Shown one piece after another: positions 47,466 through 56,959 of a stretch of 64,000 nt of DNA. The first letter of the stretch is position 1. Each line of letters starts with the position of its first letter. The DNA lies in contig NZ_BCWN01000019.1 of NCBI RefSeq assembly GCF_001592225.1, positions 1 through 64,000 of the forward strand. The letters run 5' to 3'. The position numbers and the translations under genes were made by a program. The notes beneath the pieces were generated by a model, which searched no databases, had not been told where the DNA came from, and was given only the letters and a program-made list of their open reading frames with translations. Origin of the DNA: Castellaniella caeni NBRC 101664. Its GTDB lineage: Bacteria; Pseudomonadota; Gammaproteobacteria; Burkholderiales; Burkholderiaceae_B.

Positions 47466-49086
47466 TGCTCTCAGCCCCATCGATCTCGCGGTCGTGGGCC
47501 ATACCAACACCGGCAAGACGTCCTTGCTGCGCACGCTGCTGCGCGACGAGTCGTTTGGCGAAGTCGCCAACCAGCCGGGCACCACGCGGCACGTGGAAAG
47601 CGCGCAGCTGCTCTCGGAAAGCGGCAAGCCGATGCTCGTCCTGCGCGACACGCCCGGCCTGGAAGACGCCATGGGGGTGCTGGACTACCTGGATCAGCTG
47701 ATCGCCCCCAACGAACGCCCCGATGGCCCTGAACGCATCGACCGGCTGCTCAAGAGCCCCGAGGCCATGGGCCGCTTCGAGCAGGAGTGCCGGGTGCTCG
47801 CCACGGTGCTCGCGGTGGACGCCGCGCTGTACGTGATCGACGCGCGCGACCCCGTGCTGCCCAAGCACCGCGACGAACTGACGCTGCTGGCCGCCTGTGG
47901 CCGTCCCATTTTGCCGGTGCTCAATTTCACGCGCAGCCGCGACGCCGACATCGGCGCCTGGCGCGAGGCGCTGGCCCGCCTGGGCCTGCACGCGACGGTG
48001 GACTTCGACACCGTGGCCCCGGCGCTGGACGGCGAAAGCCAGCTGCTCGACCGCCTGGCGTTGATGCTCGACCAGCACGCCGCCGCCCTCATGACGCTGC
48101 GCACCGACCTCGGTCAGCAGCGCCTGAAGCGCCTGCAAGACGCCACCCGGCTGATCGCCGAGCTGCTGATGGACGCCGCCGCCCTGCGCCTGCCCTGCTC
48201 GCCTGAACCCGCCGACATGGCCGCCATCACGCTGGGCCTGCGTCGGCGCACGCGCGAGCGCGAACAGGACTGCGTGTATGCCCTGCTCAAGCGCTACCGC
48301 TTCAGCAAGGCCACGTTTCCGCACCACCCGCTGCCGCTGGAGGGCGAACGCTGGGGCATGGATCTCTTCAGTCCCCAGGCCCTGCGCAGCTTCGGCATCC
48401 AGGTGGGCAAGGGCCTGGCCACGGGCGCCATGGCCGGGGCCACGCTGGACATGCTCACCGGCGGCCTGAGCCTGGGGGCCGCCACCTTGCTGGGGGCCGC
48501 CATCGGCGGGGTCTGGCAAGGCGCCAACCAGTGGGGCAAGCGCCTCATGGGGCGCCTGGCGGGCAATATGGAGATGACGGTGGACGACGCCGTGCTGCAC
48601 CTGCTGGGCCTGCGCCAGCTGGCCCTGGTGCGCGCCCTGGAATGCCGCGGTCACGCGGCAATGCGGCCCATCGAAGACGACCTGATGGCCCAGGTGGTCG
48701 ACACGGCGCAGGCATCCGCGGCGCCGGGCGCCGCGGGCACAGGCGCGGCTGCGGGGCCGGATGCCGCGCTTGCCGCCGACAAGCAGGCGCCCGGCCCGGG
48801 CACCGATGGGGCGGAGCACGATCAGGGGCTGGCCCGCCAGCCCGGCGGCGCGGCCGGTTCCGACATGACGGCAAGCGGCCCGGCCTCCAGCGGCCCGGCA
48901 TCCAGCGGCCCGGCAGCGGATGGCGCGGCAGAGCCCCCGCACCGCCTGCCTGCCGCCGTACAGGCCGTTCTGGACGAGGCCCGCACACACCCTTCCTGGT
49001 CGGCCATCGGCGAAGAACCCGCCACCGACCCGCGCCGCGAACAGTTGATCGCGCAAATGGCGCAAGCGCTGTTCCTGGCGCTGTGA
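47458..49086 (+). CDS. DUF3482 GTPase-like protein
   Basis: 542 residues. The N-terminal G domain has G1 VVGHTNTGKTSLL, a G2 threonine in PGTTRHVE, G3 DTPGLEDA, and an N-F-T-R segment in place of a typical NKxD. A helical middle follows. Next comes a glycine-zipper hydrophobic stretch (GLATGAMAGATLDMLTGG, LGAATLLGAAIGGVW) that could insert into membrane, and an Ala/Gly-rich tail (about 420-495). With DUF2868 it forms a conserved but uncharacterised pair, perhaps a membrane-remodelling GTPase. The function is inference. Confidence 0.8.
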   Translation: MSDALSPIDLAVVGHTNTGKTSLLRTLLRDESFGEVANQPGTTRHVESAQLLSESGKPMLVLRDTPGLEDAMGVLDYLDQLIAPNERPDGPERIDRLLKSPEAMGRFEQECRVLATVLAVDAALYVIDARDPVLPKHRDELTLLAACGRPILPVLNFTRSRDADIGAWREALARLGLHATVDFDTVAPALDGESQLLDRLALMLDQHAAALMTLRTDLGQQRLKRLQDATRLIAELLMDAAALRLPCSPEPADMAAITLGLRRRTREREQDCVYALLKRYRFSKATFPHHPLPLEGERWGMDLFSPQALRSFGIQVGKGLATGAMAGATLDMLTGGLSLGAATLLGAAIGGVWQGANQWGKRLMGRLAGNMEMTVDDAVLHLLGLRQLALVRALECRGHAAMRPIEDDLMAQVVDTAQASAAPGAAGTGAAAGPDAALAADKQAPGPGTDGAEHDQGLARQPGGAAGSDMTASGPASSGPASSGPAADGAAEPPHRLPAAVQAVLDEARTHPSWSAIGEEPATDPRREQLIAQMAQALFLAL

Positions 49087-49300
49087 TGCTCCCGCGTCCC
49101 GCCAATTCACTGCCTGGCGGCTTGGGGGCTTCGACGATTGGGTAGATGGGTAACCCGGGGCCGGGGCTGGTGAAGGCTTGCTCACTCGGCGAATATGCAC
49201 CCTCAAATTCGGTTTCACGCACAGTCTGCGCTGTGTTGCCAGCCGTGGAGGTCGCATCGGGCAGACATCCGGAGCGTCCATCGGACGCGCAAGAGGTGTA

Positions 49301-50293
49301 CTACCAGCCGCCCGAGGCGCCGCCACCCCCGCCACTGCCGCCGCCCCCGCCGCTGCCGCCCCCGGAACCACCGCCTGCGCCGCCTCCGCCTGAACCACCG
49401 CCAAAGCCACCTCCCCAGGGGCCGGAACCGCCGCCCGAGCGACCTCTTCGGCTGGACAGGCCACTGCGGCGCAGGCGCTGCGTGATGCCGGTGACACGGC
49501 CACCCACGACCAGCAGCACGCCGCCCAACGCGCCCAGCAAGGCCCACAACAGGCTGTTGGTCACCAGAAAGGCAAAGCCGCCCATGAGCCCGATGCCGAT
49601 CCACCAGGGCGCCACCAGCGCCATGAGCCCGAGCGGCAGCAGCATCACGTAGGGCTCGACGTCCTCGTCGTCCGCCGCTTTGGGCGGGGGCGGCAGGTCT
49701 TCGCCGCGCACCAGCAGCGCCAGGGCAGACACGCCCGCCTGCACGCCGCCAAAGAAATCGCCCTGGGCAAAGCGCGGTGTGATCTGCTCGCGAATGATGC
49801 GGCCTGCGGCAATGTCGGTGACGGCGCCTTCCAGCCCGTAGCCGACTTCGATGCGCACCCGGCGATCTTGCTTGGCCACCAGCAGCAGCACGCCGTCATC
49901 GACGCCCTTGCGCCCCACGCCCCACTGATCGAACACCCGCCGGGCGTACTGCTCGATGGTATCCGGCCCGGTGGTAGGCACCAGCAGCACGAACAGCTGC
50001 GCGCCCCGGTCGTGCTGCAACAGCCGCACCTGGTTGGCCAGGGTGCGTATCTGCGCGGCATCGAGCGTGCCGCTGAGATCCATGACGGGCGCCGTCCAGG
50101 TCGGCACAGGCACCTGGACATCCGCCTGCGCAGCGCGGGCGGGTGGCGCGGCCAACGTGGCTACTGGGCGTTCGACCGCCCGGGCAGGCCCGGGCCCTGC
50201 CAGACACAGCAGCACGAGAACCGCCAACAGGATGACGCCAACGCGCAGGCGCAGCCCTGATGCGCCTGCTGTCTCACGCAGCCGACCGCGCAT
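49301..50293 (-). CDS. TPM-domain (YgcG-type) membrane protein with Gly-rich tail
   Basis: 330 residues. A signal/anchor (LRLRVGVILLAVLVLLCLAG) precedes a TPM domain (VMDLSGTLDAAQIRTLANQV, LFVLLVPTTG, DDGVLLLVAKQDRRVRIEVGYGLEG). Two further hydrophobic segments (about 225-270) and a C-terminal run composed almost wholly of Gly and Ser follow. TPM proteins act in envelope or photosystem maintenance and commonly pair with LemA, as here. The 214 bases between its stop and the DUF3482 gene contain nothing I can support. Confidence 0.85.
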   Translation of the reverse strand: MRGRLRETAGASGLRLRVGVILLAVLVLLCLAGPGPARAVERPVATLAAPPARAAQADVQVPVPTWTAPVMDLSGTLDAAQIRTLANQVRLLQHDRGAQLFVLLVPTTGPDTIEQYARRVFDQWGVGRKGVDDGVLLLVAKQDRRVRIEVGYGLEGAVTDIAAGRIIREQITPRFAQGDFFGGVQAGVSALALLVRGEDLPPPPKAADDEDVEPYVMLLPLGLMALVAPWWIGIGLMGGFAFLVTNSLLWALLGALGGVLLVVGGRVTGITQRLRRSGLSSRRGRSGGGSGPWGGGFGGGSGGGGAGGGSGGGSGGGGGSGGGGGASGGW

Positions 50294-50907
50294 CAGCTGC
50301 CCTGCCCCTGGGGCAGATCGAACTTGACCTCGGGGTCGCGCATCACGTCATCGGCCTTGTCCAGGCCGTACTGCGCCTTGGGCTGATAGCCGAAGACGCG
50401 GGCGGTGAGCAGCGTGGGAAACTGGCGGATCGTCAGGTTGTAGGCTTGTACCGCGGTCACGTAGCGCTCGCGCGCCACGGTGATGCGGTTTTCAGTGCCT
50501 TCGAGCTGCGTCATGAGGTCGCGGAACAGCCCGTCGCTCTTGAGCTGCGGGTAGTTTTCCGACACCGCCAGCAAACGCGACAGGCTGGAACTGAGCGCCC
50601 CCTGAGCCTGTTCAAAGCGCGCCACCAGCGCCGGATCGGACAGGTCGTCGGCGCTGATGCGCACCTGCCCCACCTTGGCGCGGGCGTCGGTCACCTGCTG
50701 CAGCACGGTGCGCTCGTTGACCATGTAGGCATTGACCGAAGACACGAGCTTGGGCACCAGATCGGCGCGCCGCTCGTACTGGTTGAGCACCTGCGACCAG
50801 GCCGCTTTCACCTGCTCGTCCTGGCGCTGGATGTCGTTGTAGCCGCAGCCCGACAGCAGCAGCACCAGCGCCGCCAAGGCGGCAAAATTGAAATAACGTC
50901 GAAACAT
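50293..50907 (-). CDS. lemA: LemA family lipoprotein
   Basis: 204 residues. A lipobox (VLLLSGCGYN) is followed by long helices with QVLNQYERRADLVPKLVSSVN, DARAKVG, and ENYPQLKSDGLF.DLMTQLEGTENRI, the LemA signature. The role is unknown beyond envelope association. Its stop shares a base with the start of the TPM gene, so the two form an operon. Confidence 0.92.
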   Translation of the reverse strand: MFRRYFNFAALAALVLLLSGCGYNDIQRQDEQVKAAWSQVLNQYERRADLVPKLVSSVNAYMVNERTVLQQVTDARAKVGQVRISADDLSDPALVARFEQAQGALSSSLSRLLAVSENYPQLKSDGLFRDLMTQLEGTENRITVARERYVTAVQAYNLTIRQFPTLLTARVFGYQPKAQYGLDKADDVMRDPEVKFDLPQGQGS

Positions 50908-51057
50908 CGTCCAGACCTCGTCGAATCAAGCATGGGCAGCCCCTGTCGCGAGGCGCAGACCGCCATTTTACAAAGAGCCGATGGCAAAAGCGGGCAGCCC
51001 CCGGCGGATCAAATTGCAACAGAGCGCCAAAAGCGCTTGCCACCGGCAGAACGATGG

Positions 51058-51072
51058 ATGATAATGATTCGC
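51058..51072 (+). promoter_or_regulatory. Fur box ahead of bfd-bfr
   Basis: TGATAATGATTCGCA agrees at 12 of the 14 defined positions with the 7-1-7 Fur consensus TGATAATNATTATCA. It sits directly against the bfd start codon. Fur with iron would repress bfd here, which is the known logic for Bfd: it releases stored iron under starvation. Confidence 0.6.
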
Positions 51073-51327
51073 ATGTATATTTGTGTCTGCAATGCGATCA
51101 GCGAGCGCCAGGTACAAGAAGCCATTGCCCAGGGGGCTGGCGACTTGAGCGACCTGCAGGCTCAGCTAGGCGTCGCCACCTGCTGCGGCCAATGTGCCGA
51201 GACCGCCACCGAGTACCTGCCCGGGGGGCGCTACGCTGCCGAGGTCGCTGCGACCAACGCCGCGCAGCCCCAGCGCACGGTCGAAGCCACGCTGCTCTCC
51301 AGCGTCGAAGTGCGCCGCGTCGCCTGA
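51073..51327 (+). CDS. bfd: Bacterioferritin-associated ferredoxin
   Basis: 84 residues. MYICVCNAISERQVQEAI and GVATCCGQC supply the C-x-C and C-x2-C ligands of a 2Fe-2S cluster (BFD fold). Bfd docks on bacterioferritin and reduces its core to mobilise iron. The C-terminal 30 residues are extra compared with E. coli Bfd. It lies 153 bases upstream of bfr on the same strand. ATG 51073 begins immediately after the Fur-like site. Confidence 0.92.
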   Translation: MYICVCNAISERQVQEAIAQGAGDLSDLQAQLGVATCCGQCAETATEYLPGGRYAAEVAATNAAQPQRTVEATLLSSVEVRRVA

Positions 51328-51480
51328 TCCCGGATCGCCCAAACGAATCACGCAAATCTCCTGCCATCGTGGTAGCCTGAACGCTTCAGGCCTGCTTCGT
51401 GCCGTCTTGCCTGTCCTGCCCGGGTGTCCGGGCAAGCCGGGCGGGGCGCCGGATGCGGGCTGTCTACAGGAGCACAGGCC

Positions 51481-51945
51481 ATGAAGGGCGACAAGACCGT
51501 CATCAAATACCTCAATCAGCAGCTCAAGAACGAGCTGTCCGCCATCAACCAGTATTTTCTGCACGCGCGCATGATGCGCCACTGGGGCTTCGAGAAAATG
51601 GGGCAGCACGAATACGATGAATCCATCGGCGAGATGAAACACGCCGACATGCTGATTCAGCGCATTTTCATGCTGGATGGCCTGCCCAACCTGCAAGACC
51701 TGCACAAGCTGCTCATCGGCGAATCGGTGCCCGAGATCCTGTCATGCGACCTGAAGCTGGAAACCGCCGCGCAGGCCACCGTGAAAGAGGCCATGCAGTA
51801 CTGTGAGTCGGTGCAAGACTTCGCCTCGCGCGACATCTTTCTCACCATCCTGAACGACACCGAAGAACACATCGACTGGCTGGAAACCCAGCTGGGCGTG
51901 ATCGAGCACGTCGGCCTGCAAAACTATCTGCAGTCGCAGGTCTGA
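51481..51945 (+). CDS. bfr: Bacterioferritin
   Basis: 154 residues, a four-helix ferritin. Ferroxidase residues lie in LKNELSAINQYFLHA, YDESIGEMKHADMLI and LNDTEEHIDWLE. The heme-ligating methionine is in GEMKHADML near residue 52. It stores iron as a ferric mineral in a 24-mer. CAGGAGCACAGGCC precedes the ATG. The intergenic space from bfd may hold its own promoter. Confidence 0.96.
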   Translation: MKGDKTVIKYLNQQLKNELSAINQYFLHARMMRHWGFEKMGQHEYDESIGEMKHADMLIQRIFMLDGLPNLQDLHKLLIGESVPEILSCDLKLETAAQATVKEAMQYCESVQDFASRDIFLTILNDTEEHIDWLETQLGVIEHVGLQNYLQSQV

Positions 51946-52014
51946 TCCCGCGCCCGGGACGATCGATACGCGTCTTCGGCTCCGGATCGATCGCCCTGGA
52001 CACGAACGGATCGA

Positions 52015-52653
52015 TCAATAGCTGGATTTCTTGGCCGGACAGTCTTGCACGCGGCCCCAGGCGTCGTGGGCCTCGCAATATTTGTTGCGCGCGGCCCAGG
52101 CGCACGACGGTCGCGAGAAGAACCCCAACGATTCACAGGTTTTCAGCTCAGCCTGAAAAGCCGCCTGCCAATTGCCGCTATTGAGGTCGGGCTCGTTGCC
52201 CGGCGCGGGCGGCGGGGGCGGCACATCCACGGGCTGCACGGTTTGTGGCGCCACCAGCGACCCCACGTTGGCAATGCCCTGCAGGCCGCTGCCATCACCC
52301 CCCTGATTTTGCTGCGCCAAGGCAATGGCTTCGTCCATGCTGATGGTGGTGGTGGCCAGCGCAATGGGGCGGTGTTCGTCGATGAGCGGCGTGGTCTGCA
52401 GCTGCCAATCGACGGGCGGCGGCAGGCTGGGCACGCCCTGGCGCCCGTCGGACAGCGGCTGGGGCGCCGCCGCGATGAAGGGCTGGCCATTGGCATCGAG
52501 CACGGGCGTCTTGCTGACGGGTACTTCGGTGGGTTCGCGGGATTCGATCTGGGCCGGGCTATGGACGATGAGCCAGTCGCCCAGCTGCAGGCCGCCCCAG
52601 GCCGAAGCCCCGGCGGCAAGTAGCAAAATGGCAATAATCAGACGCCAGGACAT
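52015..52653 (-). CDS. Hypothetical membrane-anchored protein with Cys-rich C-terminus
   Basis: 212 residues. One N-terminal membrane helix (MSWRLIIAILLLAAGASAWGG) precedes a proline-rich linker. The compact C-terminus NWQAAFQAELKTCESLGFF is followed by SRPSCAWAARNKYCEAHDAW and DCPA. Its four cysteines would form disulfides in the periplasm. Similar C-termini occur in other betaproteobacterial proteins, but I know no function. It is a lone gene on the minus strand between bfr and prfC. Confidence 0.7.
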   Translation of the reverse strand: MSWRLIIAILLLAAGASAWGGLQLGDWLIVHSPAQIESREPTEVPVSKTPVLDANGQPFIAAAPQPLSDGRQGVPSLPPPVDWQLQTTPLIDEHRPIALATTTISMDEAIALAQQNQGGDGSGLQGIANVGSLVAPQTVQPVDVPPPPPAPGNEPDLNSGNWQAAFQAELKTCESLGFFSRPSCAWAARNKYCEAHDAWGRVQDCPAKKSSY

Positions 52654-52782
52654 GGGCGACTTCCCTCGTCAGTCAGTGCTGTCAATCGTGCCATTGTATC
52701 GAATGCGGCCTGCGCATCCCGCGGCAAGCACCGCGCGGATGTGACAGAGGCTGACAGAGGGGGCGCGCGGCGGGTCGCCGCA

Positions 52783-54390
52783 TCACACGCCCGAACCAAA
52801 CACCCGCCCCGCGTGTTCGCGCATGGTATGGAACTGCACGTCTGGATAGCGTTCTTCGGCCACGCGCAGCTGGGCTGGCGAACTGGCCAGGAATGCCACG
52901 GCATCGACCACATCGTGGGCAATGTTGGCGGCGTTTGAATCCATGAACTTCTTCAGGGCCTTGGGGTCGGTGCTGGTGATCCAGCGCGCCAGGCTGTAGC
53001 GCGAGGGCATGAGGCGCGCATCCACGCCATATTCCGTCTTCAGCCGGTGGGCAACCACCTCGAACTGTAGCTGGCCCACGGCCCCGAGCAGCAGCGCGCC
53101 GCCCGCCGCTTCGGGACGGAACACCTGGATGGCCCCTTCTTCGCCCAGCTGCGTCAGCCCCGTGCGCAACTGCTTGGTGCGCAGGGGATCCTTCACCTCG
53201 ACAGCCTGGAAGAGTTCGGGGGCGAAGAACGGCAGGCCCGTGAAGGTGAGCGCCTCGCCTTCGGTGAGCACGTCGCCCAGTTGCAAAATGCCATGATTGG
53301 GGATGCCGATGATGTCGCCCGCATAGGCTTCTTCGACGATTTCGCGGCGCTGCGAGAGAAACGAGACCACGTTGTTGGGGCGGATTTCCTTATTGTTGCG
53401 CGCCACTTTCAGGCGCATGCCGCGCTGAAAATGGCCCGAACTGACGCGCACGAAGGCCACGCGATCGCGGTGGGCCGGGTCCATATTGGCCTGCACCTTG
53501 AACACCACCCCGGTGAACTTGGTCTCGTCGGGCAGCACCGTGCGCTCGATGGCCGCCCGCGGGCCGGGCGGCGGCGCCAGCTCGACCAGAGCGTCCAGCA
53601 CTTCGCGCACGCCGAAATTATTGATGGCCGAACCGAAGAACACGGGCGTCTGGCGCCCGGCCAGGAAGGCGGCGTGATCGAACTCGGGCGAAGCACCCGA
53701 AATGAGTTCGATTTCCTCGTGCGCCTTGTCGTAGGCATCGCCAAAGCGCTGCCGCAGCACGGGGTTTTCCAGCCCCTCGATGGTTTCCTCGTCGTGCCGG
53801 TCGCGCTCGGCCCCCGGCCGGAAGACGCGCATGTGGTCGTGGCGGATGTCGAACACGCCGCCAAAGTGACGCCCCATGCCCACCGGCCACGAGAACGGGA
53901 CGGCATCCATGCCCAAGTGGTCTTCGATCTCGGAGAGCAGGTCGAGCGGCTCTTGCACCTCGCGGTCGAGCTTGTTGATGAAGGTGATGATGGGCGTATT
54001 GCGCGCGCGGCACACCTGCAGCAGGCGGATGGTCTGCGGCTCGACGCCGTTGGCGGCGTCGATCACCATCAGGGCGGCGTCCACGGCGGTCAGCACGCGG
54101 TAGGTGTCTTCGGAAAAATCCTGGTGGCCCGGGGTGTCGAGCAGATTGATGACGCAGTCGCGGTATTCCATCTGCATGACCGACGAGGCCACCGAGATGC
54201 CGCGCTGCTTTTCGATCTCCATCCAGTCGGACGCGGCATGGCGGCTGGCCTTGCGCGCTTTGACGCTGCCCGCGATCTGGATGGCGCCGGCGAACAGCAG
54301 CAGCTTTTCGGTCAGCGTGGTCTTGCCCGCGTCGGGGTGGGAAATGATGGCAAACGTGCGCCGACGGGCGACTTCGTCAGTGAGGCTCAT
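52783..54390 (-). CDS. prfC: Peptide chain release factor 3
   Basis: 535 residues, a translational GTPase. G1 is ISHPDAGKTTLTE, the switch I region is QRGISVASSVM, G3 is DTPGHQDF, and G4 is INKLDRE. Later domains II and III (GVVFKVQANMDPAHRDRVAF, GLPFFAPELFQAV) are complete. RF3 recycles RF1/RF2 from the ribosome after termination. The start MSLTDEVARRRTFAIISHP fits the family. Nineteen bases separate it from the upstream lysE-type gene. Confidence 0.96.
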   Translation of the reverse strand: MSLTDEVARRRTFAIISHPDAGKTTLTEKLLLFAGAIQIAGSVKARKASRHAASDWMEIEKQRGISVASSVMQMEYRDCVINLLDTPGHQDFSEDTYRVLTAVDAALMVIDAANGVEPQTIRLLQVCRARNTPIITFINKLDREVQEPLDLLSEIEDHLGMDAVPFSWPVGMGRHFGGVFDIRHDHMRVFRPGAERDRHDEETIEGLENPVLRQRFGDAYDKAHEEIELISGASPEFDHAAFLAGRQTPVFFGSAINNFGVREVLDALVELAPPPGPRAAIERTVLPDETKFTGVVFKVQANMDPAHRDRVAFVRVSSGHFQRGMRLKVARNNKEIRPNNVVSFLSQRREIVEEAYAGDIIGIPNHGILQLGDVLTEGEALTFTGLPFFAPELFQAVEVKDPLRTKQLRTGLTQLGEEGAIQVFRPEAAGGALLLGAVGQLQFEVVAHRLKTEYGVDARLMPSRYSLARWITSTDPKALKKFMDSNAANIAHDVVDAVAFLASSPAQLRVAEERYPDVQFHTMREHAGRVFGSGV

Positions 54391-54409
54391 GAGTAATGAT
54401 GCGGTGGGT

Positions 54410-55045
54410 TCAGTCGCTGGTGCGGCTGAAGGCGGCCAGCGCGGTGCCGGCCAGAATGAATACGGAACCAAAACAGCGGTTGAGCCAGCGGATGTGGCCC
54501 GGGCTGCGCAACAGGCCCAGAATGCGCGAGGCGAGCGAAGTATAGCAACTCATGGCCACCAGGTCGGTGAAGCACAGCGTGGCGCCGATGAGCGTGTACT
54601 GCAGCGCCAGAGGGCGCCCGACGTCCAGGAACTGCGGCACTACGGCCAGCAGGAACATGGTGCCCTTGGGGTTGGTGATGTTGACCAGGTAGCCGTGCAG
54701 CAGCTGCTCGCGGATGGGGTGCGCCTGTTCGCGTGGCTTGGCCGCCACCGCCACTGGCGCGGCGTCGGTGCGAAACTGGCGCACGCCCAGGTAGACCAGG
54801 TAGGCCGCCCCCGTCCATTTGACGACGGCGAAGGCGATCTCGGACGTGGCCAGCAAGGCGCCCACGCCCACGGCGACGATGATGAGCTGGCAGATGATGC
54901 CGGCCTGCAGGCCGAAAATCGTCCAGAACCCCTGGCGATAGCCGTATTTCAGGCCTGAGGCCATGGAACAGAGGGCGCCTGGGCCGGGCGCAAACGAGAT
55001 GGCCCAAGCCGCGGCAAAGAATGCCAGCCAGGTGGAAAATGCCAT
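54410..55045 (-). CDS. LysE/RhtB family exporter
   Basis: 211 residues and about six membrane helices. WAISFAPGPGALCSMASGLKYG near the start and YLVNITNPKGTMFLLAVVPQF in the centre are the LysE/RhtB hallmarks. It is likely an amino-acid exporter. The substrate is not predictable. It is probably co-transcribed with prfC. Confidence 0.9.
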   Translation of the reverse strand: MAFSTWLAFFAAAWAISFAPGPGALCSMASGLKYGYRQGFWTIFGLQAGIICQLIIVAVGVGALLATSEIAFAVVKWTGAAYLVYLGVRQFRTDAAPVAVAAKPREQAHPIREQLLHGYLVNITNPKGTMFLLAVVPQFLDVGRPLALQYTLIGATLCFTDLVAMSCYTSLASRILGLLRSPGHIRWLNRCFGSVFILAGTALAAFSRTSD

Positions 55046-55186
55046 GAAGGGCTCCGCAAGAGTGTCAATAGCCTGCCCGTCCGATCCGCCCCCCGCTGGG
55101 GGATTGGCGGCGTCCGTGCCGCAGGCGCCTTCGCACCCCCGCGCCCCGGGGCACGGGGATGGGCGGCACGAAGCACAAGATGCAGT

Positions 55187-56731
55187 TTAATCCGCCTTGT
55201 GGTTGAGCAGCGCCGCCGGGCGGCCGCCTTGCGGGCGGGCATCGCGGCGCGGCGCGGCGGCCCCTGCCGGACGGCCCGTGTTCGCGCGGCCGACCTGCGC
55301 GCGGTTCTCGGTGCGGCGCGCGTCGGACGCCTGGCGGGCCTGGGCACCCTCGCCACGCCGGGCGTCGGTGCCACGGCGCGGGTCTGCCGCAGCGGCACGG
55401 CGGCCATCCGTGCTGTGGCGCGGGCCGGTGGATGCCGGACGGCGACCATCCCGGCCACCTTCGCGCCGACCCGCGCCGTCGCGCCGCTCGCCCGAGCGCG
55501 GGGCGCCGCGCACGTCGCCCTGCAGACGGGCCAGGGCGCGCTTCTCACGCGCATCGGGGGCGGAATCCGCCGTCACCATGGCGCCGGGGTTCCAGCCTTC
55601 AACCTGGATGGGTTCGATGGTCTGCTTGGTCAGGCGCTCGATGGCGCGCAGCAGCTTGATCTCGGACTGATCCACCAGCGAGAGCGCCGAACCGGTGCTG
55701 CCCGCGCGGCCCGTACGGCCGATGCGGTGCACGTAGTCTTCGGGCACGTTGGGCAGTTCGAAGTTGACCACCTGCGGCAGCTGGTCGATGTCCAAGCCGC
55801 GCGCGGCGATGTCGGTGGCCACCAGCACGGCGACCTTGCCGTCCTTGAAGCCGGACAGGGCCTTGGTGCGCGCCGCCTGGCTCTTGTTGCCGTGGATGGC
55901 GGCGGCGGTGAGGCCGTCCTTCACGAGTTTTTCGGCCAGGCGGTTGGCGCCATGCTTGGTGCGCGTGAAGACCAGCACCTGGTGCCAGCCGCTTTCGCGG
56001 ATGATGTGACTGAGCAGGTCGCGCTTGTGCGACTGTTCGGTCATGACCACGCTTTGGCTCACCAGCTCGGAGGTGGTGTTGCGCCGCGCCACGGAGACTT
56101 CGCCCGGGTGGTTGAGGATGCCCTGGGCAAGGCTGCGGATTTCATCCGAGAAGGTGGCCGAGAACAGCAGGTTCTGGCGCTTGGCGGGCAAGAGCTTGAG
56201 CACGCGGCGGATGTCGTGGATGAAACCCATGTCCAGCATGCGGTCGGCTTCGTCCAACACCAGGATTTCGACACCCGAGAGATCGAGCGTCTTTTGCTGC
56301 GCGTGATCGAGCAGGCGACCCGGCGTGGCCACGAGAATGTCCAGCGGCTTTTTCAGCGCGGAGATCTGCGGGTTGATGTTGACGCCGCCGAACATCACCA
56401 TCGAGCGGATGTTGGTGTGCTGGCTGTACAGGCGCACGGATTCTTCCACCTGCGCCGTGAGCTCGCGCGTGGGGGTGAGCACCAGCACGCGCGGACGCCC
56501 CGCGCGGCGCGCCGTCGCCGGGTGTTGCAGCAGGTAGTGCAGAATCGGCAGGGTGAAGCCCGCCGTCTTGCCGGTGCCGGTCTGCGCCGCCGCCAGCAGG
56601 TCGCCGCCTTCCATCACACGCGGGATGGCCTGCGCCTGGATGGGGGTGGGATGGGTGTAACCGGCATCGTGCACGGCACGCAGCAAGGGCTCTGCCAGGC
56701 CGAGCTCGGCAAAGGAAATAGAAGTATCCAA
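55187..56731 (-). CDS. rhlE: DEAD-box RNA helicase, RhlE type
   Basis: 514 residues. Q motif [12 protein letters not shown], motif [10 protein letters not shown], motif [11 protein letters not shown], motif III SATF, motif [11 protein letters not shown] and motif [12 protein letters not shown] are intact. An Arg/Ala/Gly-rich disordered tail (about 385-514) follows, suited to RNA binding. The start must be TTG 56731: GGAG lies eight bases upstream and there is no ATG before residue 40. It acts in RNA remodelling such as ribosome assembly and cold adaptation. Confidence 0.94.
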   Translation of the reverse strand: MDTSISFAELGLAEPLLRAVHDAGYTHPTPIQAQAIPRVMEGGDLLAAAQTGTGKTAGFTLPILHYLLQHPATARRAGRPRVLVLTPTRELTAQVEESVRLYSQHTNIRSMVMFGGVNINPQISALKKPLDILVATPGRLLDHAQQKTLDLSGVEILVLDEADRMLDMGFIHDIRRVLKLLPAKRQNLLFSATFSDEIRSLAQGILNHPGEVSVARRNTTSELVSQSVVMTEQSHKRDLLSHIIRESGWHQVLVFTRTKHGANRLAEKLVKDGLTAAAIHGNKSQAARTKALSGFKDGKVAVLVATDIAARGLDIDQLPQVVNFELPNVPEDYVHRIGRTGRAGSTGSALSLVDQSEIKLLRAIERLTKQTIEPIQVEGWNPGAMVTADSAPDAREKRALARLQGDVRGAPRSGERRDGAGRREGGRDGRRPASTGPRHSTDGRRAAAADPRRGTDARRGEGAQARQASDARRTENRAQVGRANTGRPAGAAAPRRDARPQGGRPAALLNHKAD

Positions 56732-56888
56732 GGATATGACTCCAGCGACCGCCTATCGCTCGAGTCGAGTGATACCAATCGAGGCCGACGATTGAAAAAA
56801 TGTCTGGGGTGAGACCGCCCGCCATCCGGGACGATGCCGGGGGCGCAGTGACAGGGCACAGTGATTGGTCAATTGTGCCAAGACGGCG

Positions 56889-56894
56889 ATTATA
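56889..56894 (-). promoter_or_regulatory. -10 box for rhlE
   Basis: Read on the minus strand the sequence is TATAAT, a perfect -10, with no good -35 at 17 bases. It implies an untranslated leader of roughly 150 bases ahead of the TTG start, longer than other leaders in the window. No other gene on this strand could use it. Confidence 0.4.
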
Positions 56895-56927
56895 CCAAGA
56901 CAACCCTGCTCGCGACAGGCTTTATGT

Positions 56928-56959
56928 AAAACCGCCCGCTTGCCGCTTCAGCGGGGCGG
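56928..56959 (-). terminator. Intrinsic terminator of rpoN
   Basis: On the minus strand CCGCCCCGCT, a ten-base loop and AGCGGGCGG (one-base bulge) are followed by TTTT. The stem overlaps the last codons and stop of rpoN. It should end rpoN transcription before the rhlE promoter. Confidence 0.65.

Noticed and set aside
49087-49300. Frames in the gap between the DUF3482 and TPM genes
   Set aside because: They are continuations of antisense shadows of the Gly-rich TPM tail. A CCGCCA/TGGCGG hairpin is present but has no T run.
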